DNA of 37,485 bases. Source: Burkholderiaceae bacterium (lineage in GTDB: Bacteria > Pseudomonadota > Gammaproteobacteria > Burkholderiales > Burkholderiaceae_A). A program made the position numbers and the translations under genes. The notes under the pieces are model-generated. The model did no database searches. It saw nothing but the letters and a program-made list of their open reading frames with translations, and was not told where the DNA came from. Below, piece after piece: positions 27,439 through 34,525 of the stretch; within the stretch, counting starts at the first letter, position 1; every line of letters begins with the position of its first letter. The stretch lies in the NCBI GenBank assembly GCA_018882785.1, contig VERI01000016.1, forward strand, positions 1 to 37,485, given 5' to 3'.

Positions 27439-27840
27439 ATGAGATTAATTCGACTGTTTCTTATCGTATGGTTGACCGCAGTCTCAGCAAGTAGCTACGC
27501 CCAGCAAGGCGAAGCAACTTATAAAGCGGTTTGTGCGGCCTGCCATACATCAGGTGTGGCAAACGCTCCAAAGGTGGGCGATCAGAAAAAATGGGCGCCT
27601 CTCATTCGGGAAGGTCAGGCTATTCTGACCGCCCACGGCTACGTGGGTATTCGTGGAATGCCCGCCAAGGGCGGAAAGCCCGATTTGAGCGTTGAAGATT
27701 TTGCGCAGGCGGTGGTCTTTATGGTGAATAACTCGGGCGGAAAATGGCCCATACCCGATGCAGCATTAATCAGCGCCATTCGTACCGAGATCGATAAACG
27801 CGAGGCCGCTTTAGCGGCCAAGACGAAATCCAAAAAATAA
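27439..27840 (+). CDS. Periplasmic c-type cytochrome (cytochrome c5-like)
   Basis: A 133-residue protein from ATG 27439 with AAGGAG upstream. After a signal peptide (cleavage near SSYAQ, residue 21) the haem motif CAACH (Cys32, Cys35, His36) is present, and GIRGMPAKGG supplies Met74 as the sixth ligand. The pattern GxxxYxxxCAACH and the short distance to GMPAKGG match class I c5-type cytochromes, small electron carriers of the periplasm. It has a lysine-rich C-terminal tail. Partner oxidase or reductase is not in the window. Confidence 0.93.
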   Translation: MRLIRLFLIVWLTAVSASSYAQQGEATYKAVCAACHTSGVANAPKVGDQKKWAPLIREGQAILTAHGYVGIRGMPAKGGKPDLSVEDFAQAVVFMVNNSGGKWPIPDAALISAIRTEIDKREAALAAKTKSKK

Positions 27841-27852
27841 ATTCCGTTGGAT

Positions 27853-27996
27853 ATGGATTCGCTAGAAAACGTCTACATACTGATTGGCAGCATGATTGGC
27901 ATCAGCGTCGTGGTGCTGATCGGGTTAAAAATTTATATGAATCGGGCCATGCGGGATGATGGGCAGGCCAAGCGGCCGCCAGGCTCTGCGGACTAA
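27853..27996 (+). CDS. Small single-pass membrane protein
   Basis: A 47-residue frame from ATG 27853 to TAA 27996, 12 nt after the cytochrome gene. The sequence begins MDSLENVYILIGSMIGISVV, continues VLIGLKIYMNRAM and ends in a polar tail. It has one clear membrane helix with a positive segment after it, as in assembly or accessory subunits of respiratory complexes. Its end overlaps the convergent rquA stop codon by 4 bp. Not recognised; support comes from spacing and composition. Confidence 0.55.
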   Translation: MDSLENVYILIGSMIGISVVVLIGLKIYMNRAMRDDGQAKRPPGSAD

Positions 27997-28721
27997 CTGC
28001 TCCGCTCAAAGCTCAGCATCTGATAAAGCCCCCCGAAGAAACGTCTCTGGGTTTTTAACGCCAACGGCAGCGCTGCAGGAACCCAAGGATCGATACCATG
28101 ATCGAGTAGATCGCGGGCAAAGGGTTCGAGAACCTTGAGCACAGGTTTCCAGAGATAGCGTAATGGATGAAACCATACAGGATTTGAGTAATCCACTATC
28201 AGTAGTCTGCCGCCCGGACGCAGCACTCTCGCCGCCTCGCGCACGGTATCGAGGCGCACATCTGCAGGCTGCTCGTGCAACAGGAAAAAAAGCACGACCT
28301 GATCAAACGAAGCAGAATCAAATTTCAACGCTGCAGAATTCATACAGTGCAGGTGAACACGATCATCTGGTTCGAGCTTGGCAGCCAGATTGCTGAGCTG
28401 GACGGGAAGAATGTCGACAACATCCAGCGATGCATCCGCATCCAGCTGGCCCACCATTCTTGGGGTGATATCACCGTAGGCGCAGGCAATCTGCAGCACA
28501 CTGCCACGAATCGGGCTGCCCAGGGCGCCCAGCGCTGCGGTGCTTAGCCGAGGGTAATTTCCCCAGAGAATAAGGTTCACAAGCCACTGACGCTCGAATA
28601 CCTGTACTGCGTTCGGGTGCACATAGGCCCACCAGTAATGGGCTGAAAGGTAGGCGGGCACGGGAAGCCCACGGGATCCGAGGGATCGGAGTGCTGAAGG
28701 GTTCGGCTGGTGTTGGGTCAT
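27993..28721 (-). CDS. rquA: Rhodoquinone biosynthesis protein RquA
   Basis: A 242-residue class I methyltransferase-fold protein. The segment HYWWAYVHPNAVQVFERQWL (28-47), then ILWGNYPRL, matches the RquA family as I know it. The SAM motif I is degenerate (VLQIACAYGD, 75-84) where ordinary enzymes have a GxGxG loop; VVDILPVQLSNL, FFLLHEQPADVR and FFGGLYQ also fit RquA. In studied bacteria RquA converts ubiquinone to rhodoquinone, replacing a methoxy group with an amino group using SAM as donor. Rhodoquinone carries electrons to fumarate under low oxygen. The cytochrome next to it and ubiE nearby agree with a quinone-linked setting. Confusion with UbiE/COQ5-type methyltransferases is the main alternative. 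Confidence 0.85.
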   Translation of the reverse strand: MTQHQPNPSALRSLGSRGLPVPAYLSAHYWWAYVHPNAVQVFERQWLVNLILWGNYPRLSTAALGALGSPIRGSVLQIACAYGDITPRMVGQLDADASLDVVDILPVQLSNLAAKLEPDDRVHLHCMNSAALKFDSASFDQVVLFFLLHEQPADVRLDTVREAARVLRPGGRLLIVDYSNPVWFHPLRYLWKPVLKVLEPFARDLLDHGIDPWVPAALPLALKTQRRFFGGLYQMLSFERSS

Positions 28722-28770
28722 GGGGTGCTGGTGTATTGGCCGCGTTAATTTGGATCAGCTGGATCGGCAT

Positions 28771-28795
28771 TAACCCGCCAGGGTTAGCCTAACCC
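28771..28795. promoter_or_regulatory. Triple inverted repeat between rquA and the DUF2189 gene
   Basis: TAACCC-GCCA-GGGTTAG-C-CTAACCC: three alternating half-sites make two overlapping palindromes, the right one a perfect 15-bp match. It lies 50 bp before the rquA start and 80 bp before the DUF2189 start. It could bind a regulator. On the plus strand the right palindrome followed by ATTTTT also resembles a terminator hairpin. Confidence 0.5.
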
Positions 28796-28875
28796 ATTTT
28801 TCCTTATCGAGAATCGACAAATCTCAAACAATTATCAAATCTTTTTTGCGACACTCTCGCATCAAGGAGGGGGAT

Positions 28876-29625
28876 ATGGCACCGACACTCACATCTCCGC
28901 AGCCTCTTGCCGTTACAGCGGCCTTCGGCTTTCTTGCCAGCGCCTGGAACGACATGAAGGCCAGCAGATTTAAGGGCTGTATTTATGGCGCTATTTTTGC
29001 CGCGATGGGCACCGCGATTCATCTGGTGTACCAAAATCTTTGGCAAATGACGATGGGGCTCACCGCAGGATTTTTTCTACTGGGGCCGTTCTTATGCTGT
29101 GGCCTTTATGACTTGTCGCGCCAGCTGGATCGGGGTTATAAGGCTAATTTTTCAGCCAGCACACTCAGCTGGACGCGCAACTGGAAGTCGATTGCGTTTT
29201 TTGCAGCGATACTGACTTTTTTCATGATTGTCTGGGCACGGGTTTCGGTGGTGCTATTTGCCCTGTTTGGCAGTCATAGCTACCCCGATCTCCGGGATAT
29301 GTTTTCAAAAATCTTATCTCTGGAGAATCTCGAGTTTCTGTCAGTCTGGGCGGGAGTTGGATTTGTATTTGCCAGCCTGGTCTTTGCGATTTCGGTGATT
29401 TCAGTGCCAATGATGTTGGACCGTGGCGCCGACACGATGGAGTCGATTGGCACGAGTGCGAAGGCGCTCTGGAATAACGGGCCTGCAATGGCCGCGTGGG
29501 CGGCGTGCATCGCTGGACTCATCGGCGTGAGCCTTGTGCTTTTTATGCCGCTGCTGATCGTTACCGCTCCGCTGGTCGGGCACGGCAGTTGGCACGCGTA
29601 CAAAACGCTGGTGCCAGCACGCTAA
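28876..29625 (+). CDS. DUF2189-family inner membrane protein
   Basis: A 249-residue protein with about six membrane helices. Family features include FLASAWNDMKASRFKGCIYG near the N-terminus, GPFLCCGLYDLSRQLDRG, and VISVPMMLDRGADTMESIGT followed by two more helices ending GHGSWHAYKTLV. ATG 28876 is preceded by AAGGAGG; a TTG at 28846 is less likely. Role unknown; genes of this family are often found near respiratory genes in proteobacteria, which fits the neighbouring cytochrome and rquA. Divergent from rquA. Confidence 0.88.
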   Translation: MAPTLTSPQPLAVTAAFGFLASAWNDMKASRFKGCIYGAIFAAMGTAIHLVYQNLWQMTMGLTAGFFLLGPFLCCGLYDLSRQLDRGYKANFSASTLSWTRNWKSIAFFAAILTFFMIVWARVSVVLFALFGSHSYPDLRDMFSKILSLENLEFLSVWAGVGFVFASLVFAISVISVPMMLDRGADTMESIGTSAKALWNNGPAMAAWAACIAGLIGVSLVLFMPLLIVTAPLVGHGSWHAYKTLVPAR

Positions 29626-29661
29626 AACTCGGGTCTGTGGATGAGGGACTTCTATGGCCGC

Positions 29662-30189
29662 TTAACCGCGGGCCAGCGCATCGATACGCTTTTCCAGACG
29701 ATCAAGAGAATCCCGAAACGCACGGAGCGATTGCTCATGCTCCTGAGCCTGGCGGCGACCTACGATCAGGCCGGCCTCGTGGACGGCATATTCCGCAGCC
29801 TGACGCGCCAGCTGGCCTGCGGGAGATTGACTCCAGAACCGTTCCCACGGATTCAGGCGTTCTTTTAAAAGCTTCACCAGCGGGCCAAGGCGCTCTGCAG
29901 CGATCGCATCTCCCTCGATGCGAATTGCCTTGGTGAGATCGGTACCCACGATCAGCGTGACATCCGGATCCCGTCTGGGCTGATCAACACCTGCGGAGCT
30001 CAGCTGAGAGTGCCGAGTCTGCAGGCCGATTTCTTTAAGAAGACCATCACGCTCGATCTCCCAGTCAAAGGTTCCCCCAACCGGAAGGACGACTCGCAGG
30101 CGTTTGCCTGCGAGGTTTTTCAGAGCAAGGTGCAATGCCTCGTCTTTGGCGATTGCCCAATTAAGGGCACCAACCGCATCAATCGCCAA
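29662..30189 (-). CDS. ubiJ: UbiJ-like SCP2-domain ubiquinone accessory protein
   Basis: A 175-residue protein. The N-terminal half resembles an SCP2 lipid-binding domain (ALKNLAGKRLRVVLPVGG, DVTLIVGTDLTKAIRIEGDA), and the C-terminus is a charged coiled coil (EQSLRAFRDSLDRLEKRID). This is the layout of UbiJ, which in E. coli binds the hydrophobic intermediates of the soluble Ubi complex. The only start near the conserved N-terminus is TTG 30189, overlapping the Tim44-like gene by 11 nt. It stands downstream of ubiE with one gene between, which supports the call. Confidence 0.8.
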   Translation of the reverse strand: MAIDAVGALNWAIAKDEALHLALKNLAGKRLRVVLPVGGTFDWEIERDGLLKEIGLQTRHSQLSSAGVDQPRRDPDVTLIVGTDLTKAIRIEGDAIAAERLGPLVKLLKERLNPWERFWSQSPAGQLARQAAEYAVHEAGLIVGRRQAQEHEQSLRAFRDSLDRLEKRIDALARG

Positions 30190-31135
30190 GCTGTTCGATT
30201 CCGGCCAGTAGCCAACCGGTATCTCCGCCCTTCACACGCTCCAGGGTCCAGACCTCGTCGAAGTCTGAAGCGGCAGCATCTGCGGCTTCGCGAATCAGGC
30301 CGTTGAACCGGATTCGAACTTCGTCGACTGGCTTACCGAAGTCATCTGCACCATCGGTCATGCCGAGCCACTCTGCCTGCAGGCTGACGACCTGGGTGAC
30401 ATTGGTCGCACCCTTGCGGTCGGCGATCTGATGGGAGAGCTCACGGGTCATTTCCGGTGTGCAGAATTCGGAGAGCGCATGGATGTCGCCCGAGTCCCAG
30501 ATGGTCTGGAGCTTGGTGAACTGTTCACGGGCAACTTTCAGGAACTGTTCTACCTCCTGGGGGCTGACCGCGATGCTCTGCACCACTTCTGCGGGCGCAG
30601 CAGACTGGGCGGCGCTCGAAGTCCCAGAGGAACCCTGCGGCATCCAGGCGGGCTCGGCTGGGCGGGCTTCTGCACCGAGCTCTGTCGCGCCATAGCCGCT
30701 CTTGGCCATTGCGGGCTGACCATAGCTGCCGACCTGCTCACGCCGACGCATCGAGAGCCAACGGAACAATGCGAAGACCACGATCACTGCCAAGACAATC
30801 AGCATGAGGCTCATGAGTTCCTCGCCAAAGCCGAGGTAAGAGGCCAACGCCGCAAGGCCAAGACCCGCGGCAATTCCAGCGATCGGTCCGAGCCAGCTTT
30901 TCTTGGCAGGCTGCGCAGCAGGCGCCGGCGCTGCCGGTTTTGCGGCCTGCTGAGGCTGGGGTGCAGCCTGAGGCGTTGCGGGCTTTGCCGGTACCGCCTG
31001 GGGTTTGGCCGCAGGCGCAGGCGCGACTCTGCCGATATTGCCGCCGCTTCCGAGCCGCTTGGCCTGTGCCTCAAGCACGGGACCCGACAACACGCATACG
31101 CACGCAAAAAGGGCCAGAAACTTTGTCTTATTCAC
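30179..31135 (-). CDS. Tim44-like domain membrane protein
   Basis: A 318-residue protein. I choose GTG 31135 because AGGAG is 9 nt upstream; GTG 31141 lies too close to it. Order of parts: signal-like segment ending LEAQA, a proline/alanine-rich stretch (about 40-78), two hydrophobic segments (PIAGIAAGLGLAALASYLG and LMLIVLAVIVVFALF), a polar linker, and a C-terminal Tim44-like domain (VEQFLKVAREQFTKLQTIWD to DTGWLLAGIEQLGD). Bacterial members are not well understood. It lies between ubiE and ubiJ on the same strand, so a link with ubiquinone synthesis or the envelope is inferred from context only. Confidence 0.85.
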   Translation of the reverse strand: MNKTKFLALFACVCVLSGPVLEAQAKRLGSGGNIGRVAPAPAAKPQAVPAKPATPQAAPQPQQAAKPAAPAPAAQPAKKSWLGPIAGIAAGLGLAALASYLGFGEELMSLMLIVLAVIVVFALFRWLSMRRREQVGSYGQPAMAKSGYGATELGAEARPAEPAWMPQGSSGTSSAAQSAAPAEVVQSIAVSPQEVEQFLKVAREQFTKLQTIWDSGDIHALSEFCTPEMTRELSHQIADRKGATNVTQVVSLQAEWLGMTDGADDFGKPVDEVRIRFNGLIREAADAAASDFDEVWTLERVKGGDTGWLLAGIEQLGD

Positions 31136-31195
31136 GTTCACCTACTCCTTTTTATGATCAACACAGTTGAGTCATTCACACTGCTTTTCAACACA

Positions 31196-31933
31196 CTAAA
31201 TCTTGATGCCTTGATGGAGCGCCACTACCCCGGCTGACATCGTGCTAAACCGGACAATGTCAAAGCCAGCGTCGCGCATCATCTGGGCAAGCTCCTCGGG
31301 GCCTGGGTGCATACGGATGGACTCTGCAAGGTAGCGGTAGCTGTCCTCGTCTTGGGCAATCCGCTTGCCCAGCCAGGGCAAGACCTTAAACGAATATAAA
31401 TCATAGAGTTTCTCAAGGGGTGCAGCTACTTTGGAAAACTCTAAGACCATTAATTTGCCGCCAGGTTTCAATACCCGGTGCATCTGCTTCAACGCTGCCG
31501 GCTTATCGGTCATGTTGCGCAGCCCAAAGGCGACCGTCACCAGATCAAAGCTCTGGTCGGGAAACGGCAGATGCTCCGCATCGCAGACCACCGACTCAAT
31601 GGGATAGCCATGGTCGATCAGCCGGTTACGGCCGCGGGCGAGCATCTGGGCATTGATGTCGCTCATCACGACCTTGCCGAGCGGCCCAACCCGTTTTGCG
31701 AAGGCCAGCGCAAGGTCGCCCGTGCCGCTGGCGACATCCAGCACCCGTTGGCCAGGTTTTACATTGGCCTGCGAGATGGTGATGGCCTTCCAGATGCGAT
31801 GCATGCCCATGGACATGACATCGTTCATCAGGTCATACCGGGCCGCTACCGAATCAAATACCCGTGCAACCCGATGGGCTTTTTCGCCGGTGGGGACTTC
31901 TTCAAAACCGAAATCGGTGGTGTCTTTGCTCAT
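31196..31933 (-). CDS. ubiE: Ubiquinone/menaquinone C-methyltransferase UbiE
   Basis: Adds the ring C-methyl group in ubiquinone (and menaquinone) synthesis, at the inner membrane face. From ATG 31933 it is 245 residues. It has the UbiE/COQ5 signatures: [20 protein letters not shown], the SAM loop [37 protein letters not shown] and [24 protein letters not shown] at 31939 would add two residues. It follows the DUF971 gene by 9 nt and is followed by the Tim44-like and ubiJ-like genes, forming one transcription unit. Confidence 0.97.
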   Translation of the reverse strand: MSKDTTDFGFEEVPTGEKAHRVARVFDSVAARYDLMNDVMSMGMHRIWKAITISQANVKPGQRVLDVASGTGDLALAFAKRVGPLGKVVMSDINAQMLARGRNRLIDHGYPIESVVCDAEHLPFPDQSFDLVTVAFGLRNMTDKPAALKQMHRVLKPGGKLMVLEFSKVAAPLEKLYDLYSFKVLPWLGKRIAQDEDSYRYLAESIRMHPGPEELAQMMRDAGFDIVRFSTMSAGVVALHQGIKI

Positions 31934-31942
31934 GGCCAAATT

Positions 31943-32392
31943 TTAGTGACTTCCACAGCCGCCCGACCCACATCCAGGCTTGCCACAGCCGCCAGCGTCA
32001 ATGGCCATCGCGGCGAAATCCGGCTCCCGTGAGGCGCCCGCCGCCTTGAGTCTGGCCAGGTAATCCGCCCACAGCGCATCCTGATTTTCGCCAAGCCAGG
32101 CAATGTAGTCCCAGCTGAAAATCCCCGACTCGTGGCCATCACTAAATTTGGGCTTCACCGCGTAGTGGCCCACGGGCTCGAGGGCTTCGATGATCACATG
32201 CATCTTGCCAACCTGCAGGGTCTCCTGGCCCGGGCCATGGCCCATGACCTCGGCCGAAGGGGAATACACCCGCATCAGCTCAAAAGGAATTCGATAGGTC
32301 TGACCGCCCTCGTAGCCGACCTCCATGACCTTGGACTTCACATGAACGGTCAGGCTAGACGGCAGGGTAGAAGCAGTGGAGTCTTGTCTCAT
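31943..32392 (-). CDS. DUF971 (GBBH N-terminal-like) protein with a Cys-rich tail
   Basis: A 149-residue protein. The first 110 residues match DUF971: KVMEVGYEGGQTYRIPFELM, LRVYSPSAE-type strand, VGHYAVKPKFSDGHESGIFS and WDYIAWLGENQ. The end GGCGKPGCGSGGCGSH carries three cysteines and a histidine among glycines and could bind a metal or Fe-S cluster. In eukaryotic and bacterial proteins the fold is linked with Fe-S or carnitine enzymes, but no function is settled. It heads the ubiE unit, and its start codon is only 7 bp from the Pho box of the divergent phoB. Confidence 0.88.
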   Translation of the reverse strand: MRQDSTASTLPSSLTVHVKSKVMEVGYEGGQTYRIPFELMRVYSPSAEVMGHGPGQETLQVGKMHVIIEALEPVGHYAVKPKFSDGHESGIFSWDYIAWLGENQDALWADYLARLKAAGASREPDFAAMAIDAGGCGKPGCGSGGCGSH

Positions 32393-32398
32393 GGCGCG

Positions 32399-32416
32399 AT
32401 GTCACCAAATTGTCAA
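32399..32416 (+). promoter_or_regulatory. Pho box upstream of phoB
   Basis: ATGTCAC-CAAA-TTGTCAA has the 7-4-7 layout of a PhoB site (consensus CTGTCAT, four AT-rich bases, CTGTCAC). A -10-like TAGGAT at 32427-32432 follows after 10 bases, the distance expected when PhoB replaces the -35 box. This predicts autoregulation of phoBR. Confidence 0.65.
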
Positions 32417-32519
32417 AAATCAGGGTTAGGATTGGGCAGACCGGGCGCCTAGGATCTCAGAAAATTGCCCGCAACACACCGGTAATTTCTACGGATTTCT
32501 CCCTCCCCCACCCCGGACT

Positions 32520-33218
32520 ATGCCCAGCACTATCCTGATCGTTGAAGATGAGCCGGCGATAGCAGAGCTTTTGGCCATTAACCTGGAGTTCGCCGGACAC
32601 CGGGCCGTGCGCGCGATCGATGCCGAGCAGGCCCTGGCGATGATTCAGCATGAGCTTCCCGATCTGATTCTGCTGGACTGGATGCTGCCCGGGATGCCGG
32701 GAGTAAGGCTTGCCGAAAAACTCCGTGCCGAAGAGCGTACCCGGGAGATTCCGATCATTATGCTCACCGCCCGTGGCGATGAGGCCGACAAGGTACGCGG
32801 CCTTGAGACCGGGGCAGATGACTACATTACCAAGCCCTTTTCCCCAAAGGAGCTCATTGCGCGCATCAAGGCGGTCATGCGCCGTCGGGCACCACAGCTC
32901 ACCGATGATGCAATCTCGTTAGGCGGACTGCGTCTTGATCCCGCAACCCATCGCCTCTGGGCATTGCAGAACGCCGAGGAAATCGCCCTTGACCTGGGGC
33001 CAACAGAGTTTCGGCTACTGCATTTTTTTATGACCCACCCAGAACGGGTGCACAGCAGAAGCCACCTGCTCGACCAGGTCTGGGGAGATCATGTCTATGT
33101 GGAAGAGCGGACTGTTGATGTTCATATTCGCCGGCTAAGAAAAGCCCTAGAGCCGACAGGCCACGATGCCCTGATCGATACAGTCCGGGGCAGCGGCTAC
33201 CGATTTAGCGCGCGATAA
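32520..33218 (+). CDS. phoB: Phosphate regulon response regulator PhoB
   Basis: A 232-residue OmpR-type response regulator. The receiver domain has [10 protein letters not shown], the phosphate acceptor Asp53 in [30 protein letters not shown] and [21 protein letters not shown]. The winged-helix domain ends [19 protein letters not shown] with [10 protein letters not shown]. Close overall likeness to PhoB and the adjacent phoR-type kinase support the name. It starts at ATG 32520 with only a weak ribosome site. No pst or phoU genes are in the window. Confidence 0.93.
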   Translation: MPSTILIVEDEPAIAELLAINLEFAGHRAVRAIDAEQALAMIQHELPDLILLDWMLPGMPGVRLAEKLRAEERTREIPIIMLTARGDEADKVRGLETGADDYITKPFSPKELIARIKAVMRRRAPQLTDDAISLGGLRLDPATHRLWALQNAEEIALDLGPTEFRLLHFFMTHPERVHSRSHLLDQVWGDHVYVEERTVDVHIRRLRKALEPTGHDALIDTVRGSGYRFSAR

Positions 33219-33226
33219 TCAGCCTT

Positions 33227-34525
33227 ATGGCTGGTTTCTGGATTCGAATCGTTCTGTACATGCTCGCAATCGCGGGCGTATCTTGGCTTTTTGCTGCAAT
33301 TGGCAATGCTAACTCTGGCTGGACGGTAGCGGTGCTGTTTCTGGGGGGATGGGTGATCTATCACCTGTTTTATCTGGAAAAGACCATGGCCTGGCTCGAG
33401 GACTTTCAGCTGGATCGGGTGCCGCGCGGGTCGGGTGTGTGGGAATTACTGGTCGCAAAGATTTACCGGCTGGCCAAATCCGGAGAGCGGCAGCGGCAAC
33501 AGCTGGCTGAGACATTGAAAGATTTTCGGAGCGCAACCGAGGCGATGCCCGACGGTGTGGTCACACTCGATGAAGACAATCAGATTTTGTACGCCAATGA
33601 GCAGGCTGAAGATCAGTTGGGCATTAGCACCGAAAAAGATGCTGGGCGCAATCTGATCAACATTGTTCGGCATCCTGAATTTGTGAGCTATCTCAACAGC
33701 CAGTCCTGGGATAAAGCGATTGTGATTCGTGGGATTCGAAGCTCTAACCGAGTGCTGCAGATCCAGCTGATTCCCTATGGCACCCGCCAGCGTCTACTCA
33801 TGACACGGGATATCACCCAGATTGATCGGCTCGAGACCACCCGGCGTGACTTTGTCGCCAACGTGTCACATGAACTGAAGACACCGCTTACGGTACTAAA
33901 TGGATTTCTTGAAACACTTCGCGAGCTGCCCCTTGAGGAGGCCCAGAAAACCCAATACCTGGGACTCATGCAGGTCCAGGCGCAGCGGATGCAAAATATC
34001 GTGGAGGATCTGCTGGTGCTCAGCAAGCTAGAGTCCACCTCTGCTGTCACACAAGAGGACTCCATTTCAATGGGTGCAATGCTGGAGCGTCTGGCCCATG
34101 ATGCCCGCAGCCTCAGCCGGGAACAGCATCAGGTGGTCGTGGAGTGCGAAGACTCATCGATCCTGATTGGTGCCGAAGATGAACTGAGCAGTGCATTTGC
34201 CAACCTGATCAGCAATGCCATCCGATACACCCCGGCCGGCGGCACGATTGGCCTGCGGTGGGCCAAGAACCCCGACGGCTCAGGCAGTTTTTCGGTAACG
34301 GATACCGGGCCCGGTATTGAGTCGCAGCATCTGCCACGCCTTACCGAACGCTTCTATAGGGTCGACCGTAGCCGCTCACGCGAAACGGGTGGCACCGGGC
34401 TTGGACTGGCGATCGTGAAACATGTGGCGACCCGACACCAGGCGCAGCTTCTGATCGACTCAGAGGTCGGCAAGGGCAGCTGCTTTTCGCTGGTATTTCC
34501 TGAAAAACGACTTCGGGCCCAGTGA
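33227..34525 (+). CDS. phoR: Phosphate regulon sensor histidine kinase PhoR
   Basis: A 432-residue membrane kinase. Two hydrophobic segments at the N-terminus (about 7-24 and 32-49) with almost no periplasmic loop are typical of PhoR, which senses phosphate through the Pst transporter and PhoU. A PAS domain follows (about 95-190, SATEAMPDGVVTLDEDNQIL), then HisKA with His215 in DFVANVSHELKTPLTVL, and the ATPase with N box SAFANLISNAIRYTP, DTGPGIE and GGTGLGLAIVKH. It begins 8 nt after phoB. Its stop codon abuts the end of the convergent oxidoreductase gene with no spacer. Confidence 0.95.
   Translation: MAGFWIRIVLYMLAIAGVSWLFAAIGNANSGWTVAVLFLGGWVIYHLFYLEKTMAWLEDFQLDRVPRGSGVWELLVAKIYRLAKSGERQRQQLAETLKDFRSATEAMPDGVVTLDEDNQILYANEQAEDQLGISTEKDAGRNLINIVRHPEFVSYLNSQSWDKAIVIRGIRSSNRVLQIQLIPYGTRQRLLMTRDITQIDRLETTRRDFVANVSHELKTPLTVLNGFLETLRELPLEEAQKTQYLGLMQVQAQRMQNIVEDLLVLSKLESTSAVTQEDSISMGAMLERLAHDARSLSREQHQVVVECEDSSILIGAEDELSSAFANLISNAIRYTPAGGTIGLRWAKNPDGSGSFSVTDTGPGIESQHLPRLTERFYRVDRSRSRETGGTGLGLAIVKHVATRHQAQLLIDSEVGKGSCFSLVFPEKRLRAQ

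Noticed and set aside
30431-31237. A 268-codon plus-strand frame rich in Arg, Gly and Cys
   Set aside because: Antisense to the Tim44-like gene and the end of ubiE; composition reflects the complement of Ala/Pro codons.
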